NCBI GenBank assembly: GCA_937890485.1
Contig: CALBXN010000244.1
Coordinates: 1-9,308 of the forward strand
Length of the DNA stretch: 9,308 bases
Direction: 5' to 3'
From: an uncultured Treponema sp.
Lineage (GTDB): Bacteria; Spirochaetota; Spirochaetia; Treponematales; Treponemataceae
The position numbers and the translations under genes were made by a program. The notes under the pieces are model-generated. The model did not search any database. It was not told the origin of the DNA and worked only from the letters and a program-made list of their open reading frames with translations. Below are positions 1 through 7,143 of the stretch, piece after piece. The stretch's first letter is position 1, and every line of letters starts with the position of its first letter.

Positions 1-797
1 ATGTTACTTCCAACAATGTTACCAACAGCAATATCTGAATTTTTCTTCATTGCAGCAGTTACAGAAGTAAACAATTCAGGAAGTGAAGTTCCTAAAGCAA
101 CAATTGTTAAACCAATAAATCTTTGACTTAAACCTGCTTTTTCTGCAATAAAGGTTGCACTTTCTACAACACAATTACTTCCTGCAACAATTAAAACTAA
201 ACCTATAACTGTAAAAAGCAATGCCTTTGGTAAAGAAACATTTTTTGTTTCAACAATTTCTTCTGCAACTTCAGTTGATGAATCTAATTTTTTTGGTCGT
301 TTTGCATCCCAGAATAAATATACTAAATATGCAACAAAAATTATCAACATAATAATTCCGTCTAAACGACTAATATTTCCGTCCCAACCTAAAATAAGTA
401 ACAAAACAGAAGCAAAAAAAGCAACTGGAATATCAATTACTTGTGATGATTTTTGAACTTTAATTGGATTTACTAAAGCAGTAATTCCTAAAATAATTAA
501 GATGTTTAAAATATTACTACCAACAACATTTCCGATTGTGATACCTGCATTGTCATCAAAAGCAGCCGTAATACTAACAGCAGCTTCTGGAGCCGAAGTT
601 CCCATTGCAACAATTGTTAAACCAATCACTAATTGAGGAATACCAAATTTTGTAGCAATTCCAGCAGCACCATCAACAAACCAGTCTGCACCTTTCACAA
701 GGAAAGCAAAACCAACTACCAAAATGATAACTTGTAAAATAATTTGCCAAACTGTACCAAAGTTTGCAAATCCAATCAAATTTAAAATAGAATCCAT
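1..797 (-). CDS. CaCA-family Na+/Ca2+ exchanger (YrbG-like), 3' end cut by window edge
   Basis: Inner-membrane antiporter expected to exchange Ca2+ for Na+ (family knowledge). I translated it from the edge: 265 complete codons are visible and about 50-60 C-terminal residues are missing, judged against the usual ~320 aa. The two alpha-repeats that define the CaCA family are both present: GTSAPE at residues 66-71, followed by an IGNVVGSNILN segment, and GTSLPE at 236-241, followed by VGNIVGSN at the cut end. The acidic residue in each (E71, E241) is the ion-coordinating one in the family. Hydrophobic helices surround both, with a charged cytoplasmic loop between the halves (KRPKKLDSS...EEIVETK). 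The ATG at 797 is chosen because GGAG lies 5 nt upstream. It stands about 200 bp downstream of the alkD-like gene and probably has its own promoter. The family is clear; the physiological ion is not shown by sequence. Confidence 0.93.
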   Translation of the reverse strand, partial: MDSILNLIGFANFGTVWQIILQVIILVVGFAFLVKGADWFVDGAAGIATKFGIPQLVIGLTIVAMGTSAPEAAVSITAAFDDNAGITIGNVVGSNILNILIILGITALVNPIKVQKSSQVIDIPVAFFASVLLLILGWDGNISRLDGIIMLIIFVAYLVYLFWDAKRPKKLDSSTEVAEEIVETKNVSLPKALLFTVIGLVLIVAGSNCVVESATFIAEKAGLSQRFIGLTIVALGTSLPELFTSVTAAMKKNSDIAVGNIVGSN

Positions 798-999
798 AAA
801 TACTCCATTTTCTAGATTTTTTTTGAGACAAGTTATATTTTCTTATTGATTTTTGATAAGGATACGACTTGCCCGCTAAAATATTGCGACAAGTCTCGCT
901 ACTTAATTACAAAACCGGATTTTTTGCAAATCGTACTGACGGCATTGTAAACACAATTTATTGTGCTAGCTACTCCCTTGTGGATAATGTTATTTTACT
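798..999. other. intergenic region without a gene
   Basis: About 200 bp between the alkD-like stop and the exchanger start. It contains the candidate promoter, a small inverted repeat at 866-895 (GACTTG and CAAGTC arms with an inner CGC/GCG pairing), and a 6-bp-arm palindrome CACAAT/ATTGTG near 952-965. Neither hairpin is followed by a T-run on either strand, so I do not call a terminator. No open reading frame with a ribosome site was seen. Confidence 0.6.
832..859 (-). promoter_or_regulatory. candidate sigma-70-type promoter for the exchanger gene
   Basis: Read on the minus strand, TTATCA (854-859, 4 of 6 to the -35 consensus) and TATAAC (832-837, 5 of 6 to the -10 consensus) are separated by 16 nt. 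This would place the transcript start near 825, giving a leader of about 28 nt that contains the GGAG ribosome site. In AT-rich DNA such matches occur by chance, so this is tentative. Confidence 0.35.
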
Positions 1000-1704
1000 T
1001 CATTTTTTTAGTTTACGCAAGTAGTTTTTTGTATCAGCCGAAATTCGATAACTTTCAATTGCTTTTTGAATTGTTTTATTATGAGTCCATAAATCTAAAA
1101 TGTTATTTTCTATAATCGGCAAAGTTGCTTCACATTGTTTTGTTAAAGCTGTTGCAAAAAACCAAGCTCTCATCATATTGATGTAATATTCGTTAGAATT
1201 TATAGAAGAAACTAAATCCAAATAAGATGAATCAAATTTTTCATCAAGAAAAAATCTCATTAAAATTCCAATTCCAAATCTTACAGTATAAATTTCATTT
1301 GAAGAAATCCATTTTTTTATCAAAGGTAAAAGAATTTCCTCTGGATTTTTCTTTGCAACTTTTTTGAAAACCTTAGGAAAAAACATATCACAAGTTGCCC
1401 AGTTATCAATGAATGGCAAAAAATTTTCTAATTCAAAAAGACAAAGTTCAAAATCATTTATTTGTTCAATCAAAAAAGCATGAATATTATTTTCTTCATA
1501 ATATTTGTGTGGAAGATTTTTCAAAAACGGTTTTAAATCTTCAATAGAATATTCATTAAAAACTTCTTTTGCAAATTTTCGTAAAACAGGAACTCTAACA
1601 CCAATTATTGACTTTTGATTTATGGTTGGCATTAACTTAGAATGAAATTCTTTATATTTTAAATCCTGAAACTCAAAAAGTTTTTTCTGAATAAATTCTA
1701 TCAT
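1000..1704 (-). CDS. AlkD-like DNA alkylation repair protein (HEAT-repeat DNA glycosylase)
   Basis: A 234-aa all-helical protein of the AlkD/DNA alkylation repair family, which excises positively charged alkylated bases such as N3- and N7-alkylpurines through a HEAT-like repeat scaffold (family knowledge). Visible hallmarks are the N-terminal GVRVPVLRK segment (35-43), the W-x3-D pair in NWATCD (W102, D106), an arginine at 142 in TVRFGIGIL, and W181 in MMRAWFF. Spacing matches the W109/D113/R148/W187 active-site set of Bacillus cereus AlkD. Length is normal for the family. The ATG at 1704 overlaps the stop of the upstream NUDIX gene by 4 nt (ATGA), and GGAAGA lies 4 nt upstream, so the start and translational coupling look sound. 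It is the last gene of the transporter operon, with no obvious terminator after it. Actual glycosylase substrate range is not shown. Confidence 0.85.
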   Translation of the reverse strand: MIEFIQKKLFEFQDLKYKEFHSKLMPTINQKSIIGVRVPVLRKFAKEVFNEYSIEDLKPFLKNLPHKYYEENNIHAFLIEQINDFELCLFELENFLPFIDNWATCDMFFPKVFKKVAKKNPEEILLPLIKKWISSNEIYTVRFGIGILMRFFLDEKFDSSYLDLVSSINSNEYYINMMRAWFFATALTKQCEATLPIIENNILDLWTHNKTIQKAIESYRISADTKNYLRKLKK

Positions 1705-2267
1705 ATTTCTTCCATTAATAATTTTTCTAAAACTAAAGTTTCTCGTTCAACCCAAAAATTTACACATTCTTTATCAGAAAATTTTAACAAGGATTTATTT
1801 TTTTCTAACGCATCTTGCACTAAAACAAATTCATATTTAAAATTTAATTCTTTTTCATAATCATCTAAATCTTGACCAACATTTTTTATTTTACAAAATT
1901 CTTCTTCAGAAATTTTTACTAGATAATATCTACTTTCCATAATAAAAAATTCATTTTCGTTTTCTGTATCAATATTTTGAGTAAAAGTTTTTCCAATCAA
2001 TTCTATTTGACTTTCATCATTTATTAAATTTGCAAAACCAGTTTCTTCTTCATACTCACGATTTAAAGTTTGAAAATCCTCTTCGTTTTTTTCTTTTCCA
2101 CCACCTGGAAATTTATAATCGCCTTTTGAAGTTTTAATCATTAATAATTTATTTTTGAAAAATAAAACTCCTCTTATTGCAAGACGATTTTTTATTTTCA
2201 TTTTTCCATCAATTACTTCTTGTGGAATTTTTTCGCCAACTGTAAATTCAAAATATTTTTTTTGCAT
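1701..2267 (-). CDS. NUDIX hydrolase
   Basis: A 188-aa protein with a full NUDIX box at residues 56-78: G56, E62, then R70-E71 and the EEETGF end, matching GX5EX7REUXEEXGU with Tyr in the first hydrophobic slot. The glutamates bind the Mg2+ or Mn2+ that hydrolyses a nucleoside diphosphate linked to another moiety (family knowledge). The beta-strand before the box (RGVLFFKNKLLMIKT) and the FPGGG lead-in are typical. An N-terminal extension of ~25 residues and an acidic C-terminal helical part flank the core, and nothing in them identifies the substrate. The ATG at 2267 lies 2 nt after the stop of the second permease, with AAAGGA 5 nt upstream, and its own stop overlaps the alkD-like start by 4 nt. 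The gene is therefore co-transcribed. A housekeeping role such as sanitation of damaged nucleotides next to AlkD is an inference. Confidence 0.88.
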   Translation of the reverse strand: MQKKYFEFTVGEKIPQEVIDGKMKIKNRLAIRGVLFFKNKLLMIKTSKGDYKFPGGGKEKNEEDFQTLNREYEEETGFANLINDESQIELIGKTFTQNIDTENENEFFIMESRYYLVKISEEEFCKIKNVGQDLDDYEKELNFKYEFVLVQDALEKNKSLLKFSDKECVNFWVERETLVLEKLLMEEI

Positions 2268-2269
2268 AA

Positions 2270-3097
2270 TTATCCTTTTAGTCCACCGCGAGAAACACCA
2301 CTTACAATATATTTTCTTGCAAAGATAAATAAAATTATCATCGGAAGAACAATAACTGTAGATGCAGCCATTAACAATTCTGGATAAGAACCAGCTTCAG
2401 TTGTAAAAACTTGTAATCCATAAGGAAGAGTTCTTGAAGTTGAATCCGAAGTGATATAAAGCGGCCACATAAAAGAATTCCAACTTGCCAAAGCATTTAA
2501 CAAAATAATTGTGTACAAAGAAGGTTTTGCCATTGGAACTAAAATTCGCCAAAGGTATTTCCAGTTTGTTGCACCATCTATTCTTGCAGAGTTATATAAA
2601 TTATCTGGTACTGTATCAAAAAAGTTTTTTAAAATGTATGTATAAAAAATACTACTTACAAAAGGTAAAACTAAAGCAGGCAGAGTATTGTACAATCCCA
2701 TTTTTACAATGGTTGTATAATTTGTAATAATAAGCATTTCAAAAGGAATCATCATTAAAGAAAGTAAAGCAGAAAAAATAATTTCTCTTCCTGGAAATTT
2801 TAATCGTGAAAAAGCAAAGGCTCCAAGAATTGTAGTTATGGTTGTACAAACAACAGAAGCAATCATTACAATTACTGAATTAAAAAAATATTTTCCAAAA
2901 GGCGCCATTGAAAATGCTTTAATAAAATTTTTAAAAGAAAATTCTGACGGAAAAAATTTTGGAGGAAACTGAATAATCTCTGCATGATTTTTAAATGCAC
3001 TAAGAATCATCCACAAAAAAGGAAAGACCATCATTAAAGCACCACAAATGAGAAACAAATAAATAAAACTTTGTTTAATAATTTTTTTTGCTTTCAT
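2270..3097 (-). CDS. ABC sugar/polyol importer permease, UgpE/MalG-like (CUT1)
   Basis: A 275-aa inner-membrane permease of the binding-protein-dependent type with about six membrane segments, the first at roughly residues 12-34. The cytoplasmic EAA loop that docks on the ATPase is at 169-188 (NSARIDGA...RILVP), giving the conserved G-x9-I-x-LP-type pattern. The size, the WNSFMWPL segment and the C-terminal end without extra domains fit the MalG/UgpE half rather than MalF. The ATG at 3097 overlaps the last base of the preceding permease stop (TAATG), and AGAGGA lies 8 nt upstream. It forms the heterodimeric channel with the permease encoded just upstream. The cargo cannot be read from the sequence. 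Confidence 0.92.
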   Translation of the reverse strand: MKAKKIIKQSFIYLFLICGALMMVFPFLWMILSAFKNHAEIIQFPPKFFPSEFSFKNFIKAFSMAPFGKYFFNSVIVMIASVVCTTITTILGAFAFSRLKFPGREIIFSALLSLMMIPFEMLIITNYTTIVKMGLYNTLPALVLPFVSSIFYTYILKNFFDTVPDNLYNSARIDGATNWKYLWRILVPMAKPSLYTIILLNALASWNSFMWPLYITSDSTSRTLPYGLQVFTTEAGSYPELLMAASTVIVLPMIILFIFARKYIVSGVSRGGLKG

Positions 3098-4029
3098 TAT
3101 TGCAATCCTCTTTTTTTCATTCCTCGTTTTATGGCAAGTTGAATAAAAGTAAAAATCATTACACAGAAAAATAAAATTACAGCAGCGGCAGCAGCATATC
3201 CATATTCTCGTTTTTCCATCATCGCATCTCTAATGTAATAAACTACTGTGTACAAATTATAATATGGTCCAGGCTTTCCATTAAACAAGGGATACAATTC
3301 TGAAAAAACTTTAAAACTAGAAATTGTATTTACAATACAAACTAAAAAAATTGTAGGAGACAACATTGGAACTGTGATTCTAAAAAATATTTTTGTTGGC
3401 TTTGCTCCATCAACTTTTGCAGCAGTATAATAAACTTCATTAATATTTTGTAATCCAGAAATTAATAAAATAATTGTGAAAGGCATTATATTCCAAATCC
3501 CAAAAATGATTAAAGCAACTAATGACCACTTAGAATCTACAACCCAACCAATTTTTTCAATTCCAAATTTTGACAAAATAAAATTTATAATTCCATATTG
3601 TTTATTGTACATCAATCTCCAAATCAAACCCACAGCAGTAATTGATGTTACCATTGGCATAAAATAGGCTGTTTGAAAAATTGCATTTCCTTTTATTTTT
3701 TGATTTAAAAAATTTGCAATTATAATTGCTAAAGCTGTACTAATTGGAACTACAAATAAAACATACAAAGTTGTGTTAATTATACTTTGAATAAATTTAG
3801 GATCAGTTAAAACTGTTTTATAATTTTCTAAATTCCAACCTGAAAAACTGTTTCTTAAATAATTATAATCATCTTTAAAAGAAAGTAAAAATACATTTAT
3901 AACTGGATAAAGTGTAAAAATCAAAATACCAATTATAAAAGGAAGAAGATACAAAAATGGTTCTATCTTTGTCATATTTTGTTTTGTCATAATTAATTTT
4001 GTCTTATTTAAATCTGACATCTTGTTCAC
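3097..4029 (-). CDS. ABC sugar/polyol importer permease, UgpA/MalF-like (CUT1)
   Basis: About 310 aa with six predicted membrane segments and the periplasmic loop between the first two that is common in UgpA/LacF-type permeases. The EAA loop is at residues 201-221 (YTAAKVDGA...RITVP), the contact site for the ATPase. The longest start is a GTG at 4029 whose GTGA overlaps the ATPase stop by 4 nt, with a GGGGAACGG-type ribosome site a few bases upstream. An ATG three codons later (4020) and further Met codons at 14 and 19 are alternatives, since the first membrane helix begins only around residue 24. It pairs with the downstream UgpE-like permease. Overlaps on both sides indicate one transcript and coupled translation. 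Confidence 0.92.
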   Translation of the reverse strand: MNKMSDLNKTKLIMTKQNMTKIEPFLYLLPFIIGILIFTLYPVINVFLLSFKDDYNYLRNSFSGWNLENYKTVLTDPKFIQSIINTTLYVLFVVPISTALAIIIANFLNQKIKGNAIFQTAYFMPMVTSITAVGLIWRLMYNKQYGIINFILSKFGIEKIGWVVDSKWSLVALIIFGIWNIMPFTIILLISGLQNINEVYYTAAKVDGAKPTKIFFRITVPMLSPTIFLVCIVNTISSFKVFSELYPLFNGKPGPYYNLYTVVYYIRDAMMEKREYGYAAAAAVILFFCVMIFTFIQLAIKRGMKKRGLQ

Positions 4030-5135
4030 TTTAACCGTTCCCCAGTTTGTGCATTAAAAATAAAACATCCTTTTTGCTTTATTGATAATATGACTTTGTC
4101 ATCTTTTTTTACATCACTATCATCTGGTAAAAAAATTGAAAGTTCTTTTGTTCCAATTTTGATATGTGCAAGTTCTTCTCTTGTTTGTTTAAAAACTGAC
4201 AAAACCTGAAATAGATTTTTGCCATATTTATCTGTGTCATCTTTAGAAATTATTTTGTCAAGAATAAAACTTTCTGGTCTAATGGCAAGTGTAAGCTTTT
4301 TGTTTTCAAAAAGTTTTGTCATATTTGGCATATTTAAATCTGTCATATTTTCTAAAAAAATACTTCCAGAATTATCATCAAAAATAAATTTATTTTTTTC
4401 TAAATATCCTTCAATTACATTGATAGGAGGATTTCCTAAAAAGTCTGCTACGAATTTTGAATTAGGTTGATTATATAATTCAGTACATAAACCTTCTTGT
4501 GCAAGAACTCCATCCTTCATTAAAATTATACTATCTGAAATTGACATTGCTTCATCTTGGTCATGAGTTACAAAAATTGTAGTAACTCCAGTTTCAATTT
4601 GAATTCGACGAATTTCTTCTCGCATTTCAAGTCGTAATCTTGCGTCAAGATTTGAAAGAGGTTCATCCATTAAAAGTAACTTTGGATTTTTAATCAATGC
4701 TCGTGCGATTGCAACTCGTTGTTGTTGACCACCAGAAAGTTCTCCAGGGAAGCGATGTAATAAATTTTCTACATGTACAAGTTCTGCAATCTCTTTTGCT
4801 TTTTCAATTCTAATTTTTTTATTTACTTTTTGAACTTCCAAAGGGAATGCTATATTTTCTAAAACAGTTAAGTGAGGATACAAAGCATAATTTTGAAATA
4901 CCATTCCGATATTTCTTTGCTCTGGTGAAAGAGATGTAACATCATCGTCATCAAAAAAAACTTGCCCAGATGTTACATCTAAAATTCCACAAAGGATATT
5001 TAGCACAGTTGATTTTCCACAACCAGATGGGCCTAACAAACAAATTAAATGTCCATCAGGAAAGGTTGCAGAAAAATCATTAACGGCTACAGTAGAACCA
5101 AATTTTTTTGTTACGTTTTTTAATGTAACCTTCAT
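4026..5135 (-). CDS. ABC transporter ATPase, UgpC/MsmK/MalK family
   Basis: A 369-aa ATP-hydrolysing subunit that powers the importer from the cytoplasmic face. All nucleotide-binding motifs are intact: Walker A GPSGCGKST (35-43), Q-loop Q81 in MVFQNYALYP, signature LSGGQQQ (133-139), Walker B LLLMDEP (153-159), D-loop SNLD (161-164) and switch H191. The region from ~235 onwards (IEGYLEKN..., LAIRPESF..., LSIFLPDD...) is the OB-fold/TOBE regulatory domain typical of carbohydrate importers (CUT1) and absent from amino-acid importers. Such ATPases may be shared by several importers (family knowledge). It starts 21 nt after the binding-protein gene with GAAGG 8 nt upstream of the ATG. The tract around residue 62-65 is unusually acidic (DDDD). 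The ATPase sits second in the operon, unlike E. coli ugpBAEC where it is last. Confidence 0.95.
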   Translation of the reverse strand: MKVTLKNVTKKFGSTVAVNDFSATFPDGHLICLLGPSGCGKSTVLNILCGILDVTSGQVFFDDDDVTSLSPEQRNIGMVFQNYALYPHLTVLENIAFPLEVQKVNKKIRIEKAKEIAELVHVENLLHRFPGELSGGQQQRVAIARALIKNPKLLLMDEPLSNLDARLRLEMREEIRRIQIETGVTTIFVTHDQDEAMSISDSIILMKDGVLAQEGLCTELYNQPNSKFVADFLGNPPINVIEGYLEKNKFIFDDNSGSIFLENMTDLNMPNMTKLFENKKLTLAIRPESFILDKIISKDDTDKYGKNLFQVLSVFKQTREELAHIKIGTKELSIFLPDDSDVKKDDKVILSIKQKGCFIFNAQTGERLK

Positions 5136-5156
5136 GTGCTAAACCTTCTCTTATTT

Positions 5157-6422
5157 TTATTTGTTCAATGCGTTATTACATGCAACTTCAAGTTGACTAA
5201 CTGCTTCTTGTGCAGTTAATTTTCCGTCAACAACATTGTTCATGTATTCTTCAATTAATCTTCTTACTTGTGAACTTCCAGGAATGTTAGGGAAAGAACC
5301 AGACAAAGCTAAATTTTTTCTTACACAGGCAAGAGCTGAATTTTCAGGAAGTGTATTAATGTATTCTTGATAATCTTCATCTGCTTCAGTTGTTCCGTAA
5401 GGAGCTATTGCAGAATTTATTTTTGCCCATTTTCCATTATTTTTTGGTGACATAAAAAATTTAATAAATTCGTAAGCACCCTTATCAGCTTTAGCATTTC
5501 TCTTTAAGAAGATAGGACCACGATTCCATGCAGTATAAAATGATTCACTTGCCTTTGCAATCCAAGGAGCCATTCCAAGTTCACCATTAACCATTGAAAT
5601 ATATTGGTCATTTACACAAGAACCAGCGAAAGAAGCAACATCACCGTTTCCTAAATCGTCAGAGGAATAACTTCCAACTGTGTTAAAAGCAAAATATCCT
5701 TTTTTACAACAATCTTTGTACCATTCAAAAATTTCTACAAGTTTATCATTACAGAAAGTAACTTTTTTTGCACCAACATCAATGTAACCTAAACCGTTTT
5801 GCATAATCAATGCTTGTAATGTATCGATGATACTGTCAGACAAAAATCCTGGGATTCCTTTTTTTTCTTTGATTGTTTTACTTACGCTTTCAAGTTCTTC
5901 CCATGTAGTAGGAGGATTTAATTTTAGTTCATCAAAGATTGTTTTATTATAGAAGAAAACTGGACCTGTAGTACATCCAGGAAGATAATAAATTCCTCCA
6001 TCTGCAAATCCCATAACATCAACTTTCATTGCTTCTGGAAGGGAATCAATTACATCTTGCATTGTTGTATCACCAGACTTTACATCTTCTTTGATGTAGT
6101 CAGTAATATCCACTGCTAAATCTGCTTGAATATAATCGACAGCAGTAGAAGCAAAATTAAAAATGATACTAGGTCCAATTCCGTTTGCAACAGCATTGTA
6201 AACTGTATCATTAAATCCAGAGTAGTCTTGAGAAAGAATAACAACTTCATAATCTTTTTGTGAAGCATTAAATTCTTTTGCCATCATCTCAAGAAATTCA
6301 GCTTGTGCTCCGTTATAAGTATGCCAAATTTCTACTCTACCAACATCACCATCTGCTTTATTACAACCAATTATTGCAAAAACAGATAAAACAAAAAATA
6401 AAATACAGATAATCTTTTTCAT
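5157..6422 (-). CDS. lipoprotein solute-binding protein of the CUT1 ABC importer (UgpB-like)
   Basis: A 421-aa extracytoplasmic receptor of the family-1 solute-binding proteins. Residues 1-20 form a lipoprotein signal: MKKI, a hydrophobic core, and a lipobox IIGC with Cys20 as the lipidation site. The mature part starts VEIWHTYNGAQAEFLEMMAKEFN, typical of maltose/glycerol-3-phosphate-type receptors. Later segments such as PPTTWEELESVSKTIKEK, FNKD-like YNKTIFDEL and GAYEFIKFFMSP are family landmarks. Length is normal. It is the first gene of the operon and would deliver ligand to the two permeases downstream. Tyr/Trp-rich positions fit a sugar or polyol-phosphate ligand, and glycerol-3-phosphate or a glycerophosphodiester is possible but unproven. 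The ribosome site before the ATG at 6422 is weak. Confidence 0.92.
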   Translation of the reverse strand: MKKIICILFFVLSVFAIIGCNKADGDVGRVEIWHTYNGAQAEFLEMMAKEFNASQKDYEVVILSQDYSGFNDTVYNAVANGIGPSIIFNFASTAVDYIQADLAVDITDYIKEDVKSGDTTMQDVIDSLPEAMKVDVMGFADGGIYYLPGCTTGPVFFYNKTIFDELKLNPPTTWEELESVSKTIKEKKGIPGFLSDSIIDTLQALIMQNGLGYIDVGAKKVTFCNDKLVEIFEWYKDCCKKGYFAFNTVGSYSSDDLGNGDVASFAGSCVNDQYISMVNGELGMAPWIAKASESFYTAWNRGPIFLKRNAKADKGAYEFIKFFMSPKNNGKWAKINSAIAPYGTTEADEDYQEYINTLPENSALACVRKNLALSGSFPNIPGSSQVRRLIEEYMNNVVDGKLTAQEAVSQLEVACNNALNK

Positions 6423-6437
6423 ACTTTACATAGTAAC

Positions 6438-6476
6438 ATCATACAGTGAAATATGCAACAAAACAAATTTTGTCAA
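6438..6476 (-). promoter_or_regulatory. candidate promoter(s) for the ABC importer operon
   Basis: On the minus strand a perfect TTGACA -35 hexamer (6471-6476) is followed after 17 nt by TATTTC (6448-6453), a poor -10 box. Overlapping it, TTGTTT (6461-6466) is followed after 17 nt by TATGAT (6438-6443), a good -10 box with a poor -35. Either would give a very short leader (about 8-19 nt) before the ATG at 6422. This fits the lack of a clear ribosome site. The position is plausible; which pair is used is not decidable from sequence. Confidence 0.4.
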
Positions 6477-6668
6477 AGACCAAGCAAGATGAAATTTTGT
6501 AAATGCAGAAATTGATACAAAAATCGCATAGGAATTATGTATTTAGCAGATTCGTACAAAAAATGCTCTCAGCCAAAATTGCCCCGCCTCGCTAGTGCGG
6601 CGCTTACGCTTGCAAGGCTTCGGCGTTTCAATTTTTGCTTACGCATTTTTTCAACAAATTTGCTAAGT

Positions 6669-6730
6669 CACAGTTTCGTGCGATTTTTCATAGAATTATA
6701 CGTTTGCAACATTGTTTCTTGCTTTGTTTT
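6669..6730 (+). repeat. imperfect 62-bp direct repeat, copy 1
   Basis: Begins CACAGTTTCGTGCGATTTTT and ends TTCTTGCTTTGTTTT. It matches 6866-6927 in the same orientation with about 8 mismatches in 62 and no net gap. The two copies are 197 bp apart start to start. Identity well above background shows a duplicated non-coding unit; function unknown. Confidence 0.7.
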
Positions 6731-6810
6731 GAGCAAGTGGATAGATGGGGCGAAATTTAGATATAAGCGAAAATATCAAAGGCATTTGTGGACAGGTTGC
6801 ACTTCTTCTT

Positions 6811-6836
6811 GTCATCCTGAACTTGATTCAGGATCT
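6811..6836 (+). repeat. short dispersed palindromic element (GTCATCCTGAAC...TTCAGGATCT)
   Basis: Imperfect palindrome with arms TCCTGAA and TTCAGGA. One translated frame gives CHPELDSGS, a phrase seen in spurious ORFs of many bacterial genomes that carry such intergenic repeats. A diverged copy in the opposite orientation lies at 7036-7062. Confidence 0.65.
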
Positions 6837-6865
6837 ATAAACGCAAAAAAATTTCAAAATTTTTT

Positions 6866-6927
6866 CACAGTTTTGTGCGATTTTTGCATGAATTATGCGT
6901 TTGCGACATTGGTTCTTGCTTTGTTTT
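6866..6927 (+). repeat. imperfect 62-bp direct repeat, copy 2
   Basis: Second copy of the unit at 6669-6730, beginning CACAGTTTTGTGCGATTTTT. Four of the eight mismatches are clustered at CATAG/GCATG in the middle. The palindromic element at 6811-6836 lies between the two copies, so the duplicated segment may be a flank of a repeat insertion (inference). Confidence 0.7.
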
Positions 6928-6987
6928 AGGCGTTGCGTAAAAATGGGCGGAGTTGAGAAAAAGGCGTAATTTCAAAAACAGATTGCC

Positions 6988-7025
6988 ATTCCGAACCACT
7001 TGCGTAGCATGTGATGGTTCGGAAT
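6988..7025. repeat. perfect 11-bp inverted repeat (hairpin)
   Basis: ATTCCGAACCA (6988-6998) is exactly complementary to TGGTTCGGAAT (7015-7025), with a 16-nt loop. No T-run follows on the minus strand. It appears to belong to the same class of intergenic palindromes as the element at 7036-7062, which is immediately adjacent. Confidence 0.65.
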
Positions 7026-7035
7026 CTTTGTAGTG

Positions 7036-7062
7036 AGATGCTGAAACGAGTTCAGCCTGACG
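7036..7062 (-). repeat. dispersed palindromic element, inverted diverged copy
   Basis: Read on the minus strand this is CGTCAGGCTGAAC...TTTCAGCATCT, the same layout as 6811-6836 with several substitutions. Several of these fall in paired positions: TCCTGAA/TTCAGGA becomes GGCTGAA/TTCAGCA-type arms, so the inner stem CTGAA/TTCAG is kept. Confidence 0.55.
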
Positions 7063-7074
7063 GTATAATTTTTA

Positions 7075-7120
7075 CAAAAAAAATCCCCGACGAAGATTTT
7101 TTTACAACTCCGTCAGGGAT
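7075..7120 (-). terminator. intrinsic terminator of the FGE-like gene
   Basis: On the minus strand a 13-bp stem forms between ATCCCTGACGGAG (7120-7108) and CTTCGTCGGGGAT (7095-7083). It contains G-U wobble pairs and a 12-nt loop, and is followed immediately by eight T. It lies 24 nt after the TAA of the modular gene and separates that gene from the importer operon. A second possible role, as the hairpin often found downstream of diversity-generating variable regions, is discussed in the findings. Confidence 0.85.
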
Positions 7121-7143
7121 AAAAATTTTATGACAAGAGTAAA

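Larger units (their letters stand above)
6423..7074. other. 650-bp non-coding spacer with dispersed repeats
   Basis: The spacer between the importer operon and the terminator of the FGE-like gene. It carries GC-richer palindromic patches (around 6580-6630), an imperfect 62-bp direct repeat, two copies of a short palindromic element in opposite orientation and an 11-bp perfect hairpin. A plus-strand frame of 130 codons (6537-6929) crosses these repeats, but its composition and lack of a ribosome site argue it is not a gene. The stretch looks like repeat-derived spacer, which is common in host-associated Treponema (inference). Confidence 0.6.

Noticed and set aside
866..895. Inverted repeat as terminator of the importer operon
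   Set aside because: The stem is interrupted (6 bp, a mismatch, then 3 bp) and no T-run follows on either strand.
6537..6929. 130-codon plus-strand open frame
   Set aside because: It crosses the direct repeat and the palindromic element (giving CHPELDSGS), has no ribosome site, shows no protein-like domain pattern, and opposes all other genes.
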